Assembly: GCF_900086595.1 (NCBI RefSeq)
Contig: NZ_LT575472.1
Location: forward strand, 3,663,571 to 3,727,570
Direction: 5' to 3'
Source of the DNA: Clostridium nigeriense
GTDB taxonomy: Bacteria; Bacillota; Clostridia; Clostridiales; Clostridiaceae
DNA: 64,000 bases
The notes under the pieces are model-generated. The model was not told where the DNA came from and did no database searches. It saw only the letters and a program-made list of their open reading frames with translations. The position numbers and the translations under genes were made by a program. Positions 55,294-64,000 of the stretch are shown piece by piece; within the stretch, counting starts at the first letter, position 1; each line of letters begins with the position of its first letter.

Positions 55294-56253
55294 CTAAGAT
55301 GAAATTTCGTTTGCTATTTCAAATAATTTTTCATCAAATTTTCTATCTAATGCTAAAGCTTCATCTATATCTTGATCAATTATCTCGTTATTTCTAATTC
55401 CTATAACTCTTGAAGTCTTTCCTTCTAAAAGAACTTCAACTGCTCTAGATCCCATTCTTGAAGCCAGTACTCTATCTGTAGCTGTTGGGCTACCACCTCT
55501 TTGAATATGTCCTAAAACTGTTGCTCTTGTTTCAATTCCAGTAACATTTTCAACGTGCTCTGCTAGAGCTTGAGCTCCACCAACACCTTCAGCTAATAAT
55601 ACTAGATTATGGATCTTACCATTTCTTTTTCCTTCTAAAATTACTTTGCAAAGTTCATCTTTGTCAAAACCTTTTTCAGGTGTAATTATATATTCAGCTC
55701 CTCCTGCTATACCTGCATATAAAGCTAAATCTCCACAATCTCTTCCCATAACTTCAACTATTGAAACTCTTTCGTGAGAAGTTGATGTATCTCTAATTTT
55801 ATCTATTGCATCTATTACTGTATTTAAAGCTGTGTCAAATCCAATTGTAAAATCAGTATAAGTTAAATCATTATCTATAGTTCCTGGTAAACCTACAGTT
55901 TTAACACCTAACTTTGATAAAAGTTTAGCTCCTGTAAATGAACCATCACCACCAATTACTACTAAGGCATCTACACCATAAGCTTTTAATATTTTAGTAG
56001 CTCTAATTCTTACTTCTTCTTTTTTAAATTCAACGCATCTAGCTGTTCTTAATACAGTACCACCTCTATGGATGATATCTGATACTGATGATCTATCCAT
56101 TGGGAATAATTCACCATTAATTAAACCGCTATATCCTCTTTGAACGCCCATTACTTCAATACCATGATGTAAAGCAGTTCTTACAACAGCTCTTATTGCT
56201 GCGTTCATTCCTGGAGCGTCTCCACCACTAGTTAAAATAGCTATTTTTTTCAT
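55294..56253 (-). CDS. pfkA: ATP-dependent 6-phosphofructokinase
   Basis: The 319-residue enzyme has the full length of bacterial PfkA, with the ATP site ILTSGGDAPGMNAA and GGDGSFTGA, the catalytic GTIDNDLTYTDFTIGFDTA and GHIQRGGSPTA. It commits fructose-6-phosphate to glycolysis. AAGGAGG precedes the ATG. A pfkA-pyk operon follows dnaE, as in related Firmicutes. Confidence 0.97.
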   Translation of the reverse strand: MKKIAILTSGGDAPGMNAAIRAVVRTALHHGIEVMGVQRGYSGLINGELFPMDRSSVSDIIHRGGTVLRTARCVEFKKEEVRIRATKILKAYGVDALVVIGGDGSFTGAKLLSKLGVKTVGLPGTIDNDLTYTDFTIGFDTALNTVIDAIDKIRDTSTSHERVSIVEVMGRDCGDLALYAGIAGGAEYIITPEKGFDKDELCKVILEGKRNGKIHNLVLLAEGVGGAQALAEHVENVTGIETRATVLGHIQRGGSPTATDRVLASRMGSRAVEVLLEGKTSRVIGIRNNEIIDQDIDEALALDRKFDEKLFEIANEISS

Positions 56254-56275
56254 GTTGTTTCCTCCTTAACACCAC

Positions 56276-56296
56276 TGGGACAAAGGTTGTCCCACT
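56276..56296 (-). promoter_or_regulatory. Hairpin in the pfkA leader
   Basis: GTGGGACA/TGTCCCAG with a 5-nt loop lies about 20 nt before the pfkA start codon, close to the Shine-Dalgarno. It may affect translation or mRNA stability. Confidence 0.4.
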
Positions 56297-56388
56297 TTTT
56301 GTGGAATTATCCATTTTTTATAAACTATAATAATTTAAATTTTTACCATATTAATTAGTTTTTTTACTAATTTTTAATCACCTTATTT

Positions 56389-56417
56389 ATTGTACTTGCT
56401 TACTTAATTTTATGCAA
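56389..56417 (-). promoter_or_regulatory. Promoter of pfkA-pyk
   Basis: TTGCAT and TACAAT spaced by 17 nt. A further GGGTATAATAT -10-like element lies about 75 nt upstream. The rest of the 450-nt gap is plain AT-rich sequence and the dnaE terminator. Confidence 0.6.
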
Positions 56418-56646
56418 CTAAAATAAATACAATAATACGATTTTTATCGACTTTTTTATACCTTATAGCTTATATTATACCCTAAATTAATGCCATTTAT
56501 CTATGAATTAATAAATTTTTCTTAATTAGTTTTTGTAAATTTTTTCATTTAGTTTTTTATCAATTTAATTTAGATTTAAATATAAATAATTGAATAATTC
56601 TTAATTTTTTGATAAAACTGCTAAAATATTAAAAATAATAATAAAA

Positions 56647-56695
56647 TCTACAGATGCTAAATTCATAGATAAAATTTCTTTTTAGCATCTGTAGA
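56647..56695 (-). terminator. Terminator of dnaE
   Basis: A perfect 15-bp stem TCTACAGATGCTAAA/TTTAGCATCTGTAGA with a 19-nt loop, then TTTTATTATTATTTTT on the minus strand. Confidence 0.92.
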
Positions 56696-56706
56696 CTTTC
56701 TTATCT

Positions 56707-59700
56707 TTATTCTATAACCTTAATGTTCTCTTCACCTATTAATTCTTTCAAATAAATCACAGCATCAGATTCTAAATTTATCCATATATCCCTTGGCATT
56801 CTATAATTTTTTCTATCACTTTCTGTAAATAAGTAAACAGTAGTGTCTCCTTTATAATAATCAGGTATATTTCTTAATTCTTTCATTAAAGCTTTTCCTT
56901 CTTCTAAATTCTTAGCCCTTAAATAAACCTTAGAGGTATTAATTTTTTCTAAAGGTTCAATGCTTTCACAAATTAATTTTGGAAGCTCATCTTCCTTTAT
57001 ATTTACTCTTCCTTTAATTACTACTAAAGCATCTTCTTTTAAGCTTTCCCTAACTTTATCTAAGGTTTTAGGAAATACTATAACTTCAATTATTCCTGTT
57101 AAGTCTTCAAGTTTTAAGAATGCCATCATTGTATTATTTCTAGTTATTTTTTGATTGTATTCTGCTATTATTCCTCCAAGTATTACCTTTTCTTCGTCAT
57201 GAATTATGTCTTCTGGTAAATCACTTGGATTAAAGGTATCCTTAATTATTTCATAGGACTTATATACCTTTTCTATATTAGTTGATGTTTGAACTTTTAA
57301 ACTATCTGCATATTCATCTAAAGGGTGACCTGATAAATATAATCCTGTCATTTCCTTTTCCATAGCTAATAAATTTTTCTTAGCAAACTCTTTAATATTT
57401 GGGTAATTTACTTCTGGAAGTTCTAACTCTTCTTCTAGTCCAAATAAGCTTATTTGCCCGTCTATATTTCTTTTCTTTTCACTAGCTACCCCATCCATTA
57501 ACTTTTCATACACAGCTAATAGTTTTGATCTATAAACATTAAAACCATCTAAAGCTCCTGCCTTAATCAAACTTTCAATAGCTCTTTTATTTACAGCAGA
57601 TAAATCTATTTTATTTATAAAATCTATAAGAGATTCAAAGGCTCCCTTATTATTTCTTGATTCTACTATAGTTTCTACAACATTATAACCAACATTTTTT
57701 ATAGCTGCTAATCCAAATCTTATTTTATCTCCCTTAACTGTGAATTTAGAATAACTTTCATTAATATCGGGTGGTAAAACTTGTATTCCTAAACTTTCAG
57801 CAAAGGCAATATAATGAGCTACTTTTTCACTTGTACCCATAACTGAATTAAGCATAGCTGCTATAGTTTCTACTGGGTAATATTTCATTAAATATGCAGT
57901 TTGGTATCCTATAACTGCATATGCTGCTGCATGGGATTTATTAAACGCGTAACTCGCAAAGTCCATCATTTGATCAAATATCTTATTTGCAGCTTCTTCT
58001 GAAATTCCATTCCTCTTACAACCAGGAACTTCTACATTACCATTTTCATCCACTACACCGTAAATGAAGTTTTTACGCTCTTCTTCCATAACCTTGTGTT
58101 TTTTCTTTGACATGGCTCTTCTTACAAGGTCACTTCTTCCCATTGAATATCCAGCAAGCTTTCTTACTATCTCCATAACCTGTTCTTGATAAACCATAAC
58201 GCCATAAGTAACATTTAATATATCCTCTAGCTCTGGCGCCACATAATTAACCTTATCAGGGTTTTGTTTACACTCTACATACCTTGGAATTTCAGCCATA
58301 GGACCTGGTCTATAAAGAGATATACCTGCAATGATATCTTCTAAACAATCTGGCTTTAATTCCTTCATAAATGATGTCATACCTGCTGATTCTAATTGGA
58401 ATACTCCTGCTGTTTTTCCCTCTCCAAGCATTTTATAAACTGCTTTATCTTCAAAGTCTATCTTATCTAAATTTATATCTATCCCTTGGTTTTCTTTAAT
58501 CATTTTAACTGCATCGTTCATAACAGTTAATGTTCTAAGTCCAAGGAAATCCATTTTAAGCAATCCTAACTCTTCTAATGTTGTCATATCAAATTGTGCT
58601 ACTATAGAATCTTCATTCTTCTGAAGAGGTACATATTCAACTAATGGCTTAGATGCTATTACAACTCCCGCTGCGTGAGTTGACGAATGTCTTGGAAGTC
58701 CTTCTAAGTCCTTACTAACATCTATTAATTGCTTTACTCTTTCTTCATTATTATAAGCAGCTTTAAGCTCTGGATTTATTTCTAGTGCTTTATCTATAGT
58801 TATTCCTAGCATAGTAGGAATCATTTTAGCAATTCTATCAACTTCTGCATAAGAATAGTTCATAGCTCTACCTACATCCCTAATACAAGCTCTAGGGGCC
58901 ATTGTTCCAAATGTTATAATTTGTGATACATTATTTACTCCGTACTTATCTACAACATAATCTATGACTTCCTGTCTTCTTTCATAGCAGAAATCCGAAT
59001 CTATATCCGGCATACTTACTCTTTCAGGGTTTAAGAATCTTTCGAATAGCAAGCTATATTTTATTGGGTCTATTTTGGTTATACCTAATGTATAAGCAAC
59101 TATTGAACCTGCAGCAGATCCACGCCCTGGCCCAGTTGGTATTCCATTTTCATTTGAAAATCTTATAAAATCCCAAGTAATTAAGAAATAATCTACATAC
59201 CCCATTTGCCTAATTACTGATAACTCATATTCTAATCTTTCAATATATCCACAGGCTTCTTCATTATTTTTATAATAATCCACAATTTTTTCAACATTTA
59301 GTGGTTTATTCTGAAATTCCTTAAATACTTCATATCTTTCTATAAGTCCTGAATAGCAAAGATTCTTTAAATACTCAAAAGGTTCTATCCCTTCTGGAAC
59401 TGGAAACTTTGGTAATTTAGATACATGAAATTCATAATCAAAATTACACTCTGCAGCAATTTTAGTCGTATTCTCTAAAGCTTCTGGTATATAAGAAAAC
59501 ATATCCCACATTTCTTCTGGAGACTTTAAATAAAACTGATCTGAAGGATATCTTCTTCTATTTGGATCATCAACTGTCTTACCAGTTTGAATACACATTA
59601 AAATATCATGAGAGGCTGAATCTTTTTGATTTATGTAATGTACGTCATTAGTTGCAACTAATGGTATTCCAGTTTCCTTTGATAACTTAATGTTACCTTC

Positions 59701-60261
59701 TGTAACCTTTCTTTGCTCATCCATTCCATGATTTTGTATTTCTAAATAAAAACCCTCTTTAAAAATGTCATTATATAAAAGAGCTACTTCTTTCGCTTTG
59801 TCATAATTATCCTTAAGATGCCAATACTGAACCTCTCCCCCTAAGCATGCACTTAATGCTATAAGCCCTGTACTATGCTTTCTTAAAAACTCATGATCAA
59901 CCCTTGGCTTATAATAAAAACCTCTAATAGACGCCTCAGATACTATCTCCATTAAATTTTTATATCCATCTTCATTTTTAACTAATAAAACTAAATGATG
60001 AGTACTATTTTCTTTATCATTTAACTTTATATCCATTGATTTTGCAGCTACATAAACCTCACAACCCAATATAGGTTTTATTCCTTGTTCCATAGCCTCC
60101 TTATAAAAATTAACACATCCATACATAACACCGTGGTCAGTAATAGCAATACTGTCCATTCCTAACTCTTTAGCTTTGCTTATTACCTTTTTAATTTTTC
60201 CTGAACCATCAAGCAAACTATATTCTGTATGAAGATGTAAATGAGTAAATTTTTTTTCCAA
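56707..60261 (-). CDS. dnaE: DNA polymerase III alpha subunit DnaE
   Basis: The 1184-residue polymerase has the N-terminal PHP domain (HLHLHTEYSLLDG), the catalytic palm with acidic PDIDSDF, the RYVECKQNPDKVNY finger region, a helix-hairpin-helix and a C-terminal OB domain (about 1000-1080, VILGGIIAEYNQKITRN). It is the DnaE1-like form without a proofreading domain. The start codon is TTG 60261, with GGGGGTG 5 nt upstream. A repeat element fills the gap to whiA. Confidence 0.97.
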   Translation of the reverse strand: MEKKFTHLHLHTEYSLLDGSGKIKKVISKAKELGMDSIAITDHGVMYGCVNFYKEAMEQGIKPILGCEVYVAAKSMDIKLNDKENSTHHLVLLVKNEDGYKNLMEIVSEASIRGFYYKPRVDHEFLRKHSTGLIALSACLGGEVQYWHLKDNYDKAKEVALLYNDIFKEGFYLEIQNHGMDEQRKVTEGNIKLSKETGIPLVATNDVHYINQKDSASHDILMCIQTGKTVDDPNRRRYPSDQFYLKSPEEMWDMFSYIPEALENTTKIAAECNFDYEFHVSKLPKFPVPEGIEPFEYLKNLCYSGLIERYEVFKEFQNKPLNVEKIVDYYKNNEEACGYIERLEYELSVIRQMGYVDYFLITWDFIRFSNENGIPTGPGRGSAAGSIVAYTLGITKIDPIKYSLLFERFLNPERVSMPDIDSDFCYERRQEVIDYVVDKYGVNNVSQIITFGTMAPRACIRDVGRAMNYSYAEVDRIAKMIPTMLGITIDKALEINPELKAAYNNEERVKQLIDVSKDLEGLPRHSSTHAAGVVIASKPLVEYVPLQKNEDSIVAQFDMTTLEELGLLKMDFLGLRTLTVMNDAVKMIKENQGIDINLDKIDFEDKAVYKMLGEGKTAGVFQLESAGMTSFMKELKPDCLEDIIAGISLYRPGPMAEIPRYVECKQNPDKVNYVAPELEDILNVTYGVMVYQEQVMEIVRKLAGYSMGRSDLVRRAMSKKKHKVMEEERKNFIYGVVDENGNVEVPGCKRNGISEEAANKIFDQMMDFASYAFNKSHAAAYAVIGYQTAYLMKYYPVETIAAMLNSVMGTSEKVAHYIAFAESLGIQVLPPDINESYSKFTVKGDKIRFGLAAIKNVGYNVVETIVESRNNKGAFESLIDFINKIDLSAVNKRAIESLIKAGALDGFNVYRSKLLAVYEKLMDGVASEKKRNIDGQISLFGLEEELELPEVNYPNIKEFAKKNLLAMEKEMTGLYLSGHPLDEYADSLKVQTSTNIEKVYKSYEIIKDTFNPSDLPEDIIHDEEKVILGGIIAEYNQKITRNNTMMAFLKLEDLTGIIEVIVFPKTLDKVRESLKEDALVVIKGRVNIKEDELPKLICESIEPLEKINTSKVYLRAKNLEEGKALMKELRNIPDYYKGDTTVYLFTESDRKNYRMPRDIWINLESDAVIYLKELIGEENIKVIE

Positions 60262-60313
60262 TTAAACACCCCCTTGACAAGCACTACGTGCTTGTAATTA
60301 ATAATTGTAAATT

Positions 60314-60387
60314 AAGAATGCATAATTAAGAAGTAATTTGTACCAAATTACCATAATTAAAATTTAGAAACTCAGCTTGCTGAGTTT
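60314..60387. repeat. Copy 2 of a noncoding dispersed repeat
   Basis: An AAGAATGCATAATTAAGAAG block through CCAAATTAC, then a hairpin AAACTCAGC/GCTGAGTTT. It matches 41363-41440 in sequence and layout. A further small hairpin AAGCAC/GTGCTT lies at 60280-60292. Confidence 0.5.
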
Positions 60388-60414
60388 CATCATAAATTAT
60401 CCATTCTCCATTGT

Positions 60415-61365
60415 CTAATAAGTTCCTGATCTTATTTCTTCTGCTATTTTTTCTATTTTTCTTAATCTATGATTAATACCAGATTTACCTACTGGTGGAT
60501 TTAGCATTTCGCCAAGTTCTTTTAAAGATTCATCTGGATAGCTTAGTCTAAGTTCAGCTACTTCTCTTAAATTTTTTGGTAATCTCTGAAGCCCTATTTC
60601 TCTTTGTATGAGTTTTATACTTTCAACCTGCCTAACTGCTGCATTAACTGTCTTGCTTAAATTAGCTGTTTCGCAATTTACAAGTCTATTTACATTGTTT
60701 CTCATTTCCTTCATTATTCTTATATTTTCTAGTTCTAATAAAGAAGTATGGGCACCTATAATACTTAAAAGATTAGAAATCTGCTCTCCTTCTTTTAAGT
60801 AAATTATAAAGCTATTTTTTCTTTGTATAACCTTAGAATTTAATCCAAAAGTATTAATTAAAGCACATAAATCTCTAGCATATTCTTCACTATGTGTTAC
60901 AAACTCTAGATGATAGGTCTTTTCAGGGTTACTTATACTTCCTCCACCTATAAAAGCGCCTCTAATATATGCTCTTTTCAATTCATCTGAATTAACCATT
61001 TCCTTATCTATTCTATAGTTTAACGTTAGAACTCCTTCAATTTCTGAAAGTATCCCCGTATCTCTTAAAAGATCCCTAACCCCCATAGACTCTTCAATAA
61101 GAACCATATATATATTGTTCTTTTTTAAAGAGTTGCTCTTTTTAACCATTAATTTTGAATGTATATTAAAATGCTCTTTAAGCAAACTAAATATATGCCT
61201 TGCAGATGCCGGATTTTCAGTAGTAATTCTAAAAGATAATCCTAACCCATTAAATGATATTGTTCCACTTACCTTCATTATTGCCGAAATTTCAGCTAAA
61301 GCTTCATCTTTGGTCAATTCTGAATATCTGCAAATTTCTCCTTTTACTTTTGATGAAAATGACAT
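60415..61365 (-). CDS. whiA: WhiA DNA-binding protein
   Basis: The 316-residue protein has an N-terminal homing-endonuclease-like (LAGLIDADG) fold, including RAYIRGAFIGGGSISNPEK, and a C-terminal helix-turn-helix (LPKNLREVAELRLSYPDESLKELGEML). WhiA is linked to division and, in spore formers, sporulation. It normally follows yvcK directly; here a sensor kinase gene intervenes. GGAG lies 12 nt from ATG. Confidence 0.96.
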   Translation of the reverse strand: MSFSSKVKGEICRYSELTKDEALAEISAIMKVSGTISFNGLGLSFRITTENPASARHIFSLLKEHFNIHSKLMVKKSNSLKKNNIYMVLIEESMGVRDLLRDTGILSEIEGVLTLNYRIDKEMVNSDELKRAYIRGAFIGGGSISNPEKTYHLEFVTHSEEYARDLCALINTFGLNSKVIQRKNSFIIYLKEGEQISNLLSIIGAHTSLLELENIRIMKEMRNNVNRLVNCETANLSKTVNAAVRQVESIKLIQREIGLQRLPKNLREVAELRLSYPDESLKELGEMLNPPVGKSGINHRLRKIEKIAEEIRSGTY

Positions 61366-61455
61366 ATTGCCTATTTCTCCTTATTTACTATTCTTATCAT
61401 GTAATTATAACATAAATAATAATAAAAATTTAGATGTAAATTCTAGCTTAAAACT

Positions 61456-62703
61456 TTAAATATATATCTCTATTACTAAGAAATCTTCCACTACTCTTGC
61501 ATAAATAGTTCCCTTGTATTTTTTTATTATTTTCTTTACATTAAACAATCCATAACCTCTACCTTCACCCTTACTAGAAAAACCTTTTTTAAAGAAATTT
61601 TCTATTTCTCTAGAATCTATATTTAACCCTGAAATATTATTTTTAACCTGTATTTTATATCGTTCAAGCTTTCTTATATCTAATTTTATCTTTTTTTTAT
61701 TTGAATTTTTAGTTGCCTCAATAGCATTATTTAATAAGTTGCTTAAAATTATGGTTATTTCAGTATCATCAAGATATGAGCCTTCTATATTTGATTTTAT
61801 TTCATAACTTAAATTGATTCCTAGCTGCTCACATTCAACCAATTTACTATATATAACAGCCTTAACTATAGTACTTTCTATATCTAAAACTTTGCTAAAA
61901 ACATTTTTATTTTGTATATGCCCAATATAATTGCTAGCTTTTTCTTTAATTTCAGGTATTGTTTTAGATACTTGAATCATAGAATAAATCATATTAATAT
62001 GATTCTTATATTCATGTTCACTTGCTTTCATGCTTTGGATTATTTCGTCTAGAAGTGGATTATAAGTACTTTTTATTTCCATATTCTTATTTTTTAATAT
62101 GCTTTTATGTATTGTTCTATAAAAACTTATATTAAAAAATATATTAACAAAAATTAATGCATTAATTTGAAGTGCTATATTATTATATAAAATTCTATTA
62201 TCATAGACCATTTTAAATATCATAAATAATATGAATATGTTTAAAGTAATAATAGAAATTAAAATATTATCTTCAACATATTTCTCAAAATCTAAATCTT
62301 TTTTCTTTCTATAGTCTTTTAAAAATATCATTATACAAACTATACTAATAGCATAAATTATTAAATGTAACACTCTGTATTCTTTTGTTTTTCCTGTAAA
62401 AAAATAAATTAAGGTTATAATGCCATTTTGTAATATAAAACTAATTGTAGTAGATATAAATATTTCTGTTAAAACTAGAATATTATCCTTTTTATCTACA
62501 TATGCTATAGCACTAATTTCAGCTATTAGTAGAATTAAAAAACTAATTATCCCATTAATACTACTAAATTTATAGAAAAGCACACTACAAATCATAATTA
62601 TTATAGAATAAAGTATGTACTTTTTATTCTTTTGACTGTTGAATAATTTGTCATATAATAATACATTAAGCATCATTTCAACAAAAATACCTATAAGTTC
62701 CAT
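61456..62703 (-). CDS. GHKL sensor histidine kinase (AgrC-like), orphan
   Basis: The 415-residue protein has about six membrane helices in the first 200 residues, a presumed phospho-acceptor H230 in EHEYKNHINM (AgrC-type HxYKNH box), NLLNNAIEATK and a GFSSKGEGRGYGLFNVK glycine motif. This is the HPK10 class that senses peptides or envelope state, usually with a LytTR regulator; none is adjacent. It sits between yvcK and whiA with its own terminator upstream, so it interrupts a usually contiguous gene pair. Confidence 0.9.
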   Translation of the reverse strand: MELIGIFVEMMLNVLLYDKLFNSQKNKKYILYSIIIMICSVLFYKFSSINGIISFLILLIAEISAIAYVDKKDNILVLTEIFISTTISFILQNGIITLIYFFTGKTKEYRVLHLIIYAISIVCIMIFLKDYRKKKDLDFEKYVEDNILISIITLNIFILFMIFKMVYDNRILYNNIALQINALIFVNIFFNISFYRTIHKSILKNKNMEIKSTYNPLLDEIIQSMKASEHEYKNHINMIYSMIQVSKTIPEIKEKASNYIGHIQNKNVFSKVLDIESTIVKAVIYSKLVECEQLGINLSYEIKSNIEGSYLDDTEITIILSNLLNNAIEATKNSNKKKIKLDIRKLERYKIQVKNNISGLNIDSREIENFFKKGFSSKGEGRGYGLFNVKKIIKKYKGTIYARVVEDFLVIEIYI

Positions 62704-62820
62704 ATTAAACTTCCTCTTCTTAAATATTATATATTTTTAAACATATTTTAACAAATTACAACATTTTTTTCTATATATTCATAAATTAATTATTATATTA
62801 CATTTTTTAACACAAAATTT

Positions 62821-62847
62821 AAAGGGTTGTTACAAACAACCCTTTTT
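62821..62847 (-). terminator. Terminator of yvcK
   Basis: AAAGGGTTGTT/AACAACCCTTT with a 3-5 nt loop. Confidence 0.85.
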
Positions 62848-62857
62848 AATTTATATA

Positions 62858-64000
62858 TTAATTTCTACTTTCTTTACTTTTTCTTTCTCTTTCCTTTATC
62901 TTTTGAGAAACATACATATATTCTATAATCTTCTTTCTATCGTATAATAATTTTTTCTCCATTATTGTATCTACAAGTACTTCTGCTAAGTATTCAGAAT
63001 CATGCTTAACATAACCCTTTTCTATTTTAGCTAAAGATGCTTCTATTACCTCTACACCTAAACTCTTAAGTTCTTTTCTATCTAATTCAACCAACTGTGA
63101 ATTATCCTTTAAGTATCTTTCTTTTATATCTAAAGGAATATCCCCTCTATTAGCAATTACATAATCAACTATTCCTCTACCGCCATATTTCTTTAATATT
63201 TTTATATGATCAGAAGCCTTAAACCCATGAGTTTCACCAGGCTGGGTCATTATATTTGATATATAGATTTTAATTGCATCGCTTTTCCTAATATTTTCTG
63301 CAATATCTTTAACTAAAAGATTAGGTATTACACTTGTATAAAGACTCCCTGGTCCTAATACTATAGCATCAGCTTCTTCAATAGCTTTTATAGCATCTTG
63401 AAGAGGTTTTGCATCCTTAGGTTCAATCATTAATTTTTTTATTCTTGAATTTTGTTTTATAGCCTCTTCAGGAATTTGGGATTCTCCCTCTATCCTACTG
63501 CCATTTTCAAGTTCAGCCACCAACTTCATATCTTCTAATGTTACAGGTAAAACCTTACCTGTAACTGCAAGAACCGAGCTCATTTTTTGAACAGCATCTT
63601 CAAAGTTTTCACTAACTCCATCCATAGCAGCTAAAAATAAATTACCAAAACTTTGATTTTTAAGTCTTCCATCAGTAAATCTATATTGAAGAAGTTCTTC
63701 CATTAAAGGCTCTGTATCTGCTAAAGCTAAAATACAGTTTCTTATATCTCCAGGAGGTAACATACCCAAGTCTTCCCTTAAGGCTCCTGATCCACCACCA
63801 TCATCTGCCACTGTTACAATTGCGGTAATATTAGAAGTATAGTATTTTAATCCTCTAAGCATTGTAGATAATCCTGTTCCACCACCTACAACTACTATTT
63901 TAGGTCCTTTTACTAATAGCCTTTTTTCATATATTAGATTTTCCATTTTTCTACTATCTAATGATAAATGTATATATCCCTTATTAGTTAAAGCAATTAT
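62858..64000 (-). CDS. yvcK: YvcK/GlmR gluconeogenesis factor (N-terminus outside window)
   Basis: The frame is open to the window edge, and the residues before the first ATG (63946), IIALTNKGYIHLSLDSRK, look like coding sequence, so the gene extends beyond 64000; clostridial forms often have an N-terminal membrane anchor. The visible part is the CofD-like domain with VVVGGGTGLSTMLRGLK, VADDGGGSGALRED, LPPGDIRNC and SLYTSVIPNL. YvcK binds UDP-GlcNAc and links carbon flow to wall synthesis. Confidence 0.93.
   Translation of the reverse strand: MIALTNKGYIHLSLDSRKMENLIYEKRLLVKGPKIVVVGGGTGLSTMLRGLKYYTSNITAIVTVADDGGGSGALREDLGMLPPGDIRNCILALADTEPLMEELLQYRFTDGRLKNQSFGNLFLAAMDGVSENFEDAVQKMSSVLAVTGKVLPVTLEDMKLVAELENGSRIEGESQIPEEAIKQNSRIKKLMIEPKDAKPLQDAIKAIEEADAIVLGPGSLYTSVIPNLLVKDIAENIRKSDAIKIYISNIMTQPGETHGFKASDHIKILKKYGGRGIVDYVIANRGDIPLDIKERYLKDNSQLVELDRKELKSLGVEVIEASLAKIEKGYVKHDSEYLAEVLVDTIMEKKLLYDRKKIIEYMYVSQKIKERERKSKESRN

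Noticed and set aside
56276-56296. A + strand terminator before pfkA
   Set aside because: The hairpin does have CTTTTT on the + strand, but no + strand gene precedes it; as part of the minus-strand pfkA leader it is more sensible.
1-64000. CRISPR arrays, tRNA, rRNA, T-box leaders and prophage genes
   Set aside because: No regularly spaced repeats, no tRNA cloverleaf or T-box GGTGG-type motif, and no phage structural or integrase genes were seen.

Overview
The window is AT-rich chromosomal DNA (roughly 70 percent A+T by eye) with strong Shine-Dalgarno sites, many simple U-tract terminators, rubrerythrin, pyruvate formate-lyase, WhiA and several Cache chemoreceptors. This fits a Clostridium sensu stricto (cluster I) genome. 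Two superoxide dismutases, one of them secreted, plus rubrerythrin and hemerythrin suggest an organism that meets oxygen. Shared sigma-28-like promoters on two chemoreceptor genes suggest that it is motile. Both are inferences.

Layout. 1-3.2 kb: the end of an acidic protein gene, a complete IS256-family element with an 8-bp target duplication, and the solute-binding protein gene whose last codons it replaced. 3.3-10.1 kb: a small membrane protein, an OmpR-type two-component system, a thioredoxin-like protein, tandem superoxide dismutases, a MsmK/UgpC-type ATPase. 10.4-18.8 kb: HelD, an Arr rifamycin ADP-ribosyltransferase with an extra N-terminal domain, FtsH-SipA-DUF3006, LysA and a TIM-barrel protein. 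19-25.5 kb: DUF1576 membrane protein, NUDIX, SfsA, a DnaA-box-rich intergenic region, DUF1700/DUF4097 pair, small proteins. 25.5-31.6 kb: sensor kinase with an atypical response regulator, rubrerythrin, tandem BFD ferredoxin, PflB. 31.7-39.6 kb: two paralogous dCache chemoreceptors flanking a DtxR regulator/FAD-Rieske oxidoreductase/tocopherol-cyclase-like operon and a TetR regulator. 39.8-44.4 kb: an amino-acid ABC transporter under a lysine riboswitch, then a D-aminoacylase. 44.6-48.7 kb: cold-shock protein, hemerythrin, a third chemoreceptor, and a cation/proton antiporter under a fluoride riboswitch. 48.7-51.9 kb: a MarR regulator, an enoate-reductase-like enzyme and a flavin-split-barrel lipoprotein that share one operator sequence. 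52-64 kb: RlmD, pyruvate kinase, phosphofructokinase, DnaE, WhiA, a GHKL sensor kinase and the start-truncated YvcK/GlmR.

The most notable signals lie between genes: (1) a fluoride riboswitch with an extended junction; (2) a lysine riboswitch followed by two terminators; (3) a Fur-box/promoter/terminator unit between rlmD and pyk with no convincing ORF, a candidate iron-regulated small RNA of about 180 nt; (4) a DnaA-box cluster upstream of the DUF1700 gene, away from any visible dnaA; (5) a three-site MarR operator set. No CRISPR array, tRNA or rRNA gene was seen. Many strong-looking start codons at the far 5' end of open frames overlap their own ribosome-binding site, so several starts given here are placed a few codons downstream.
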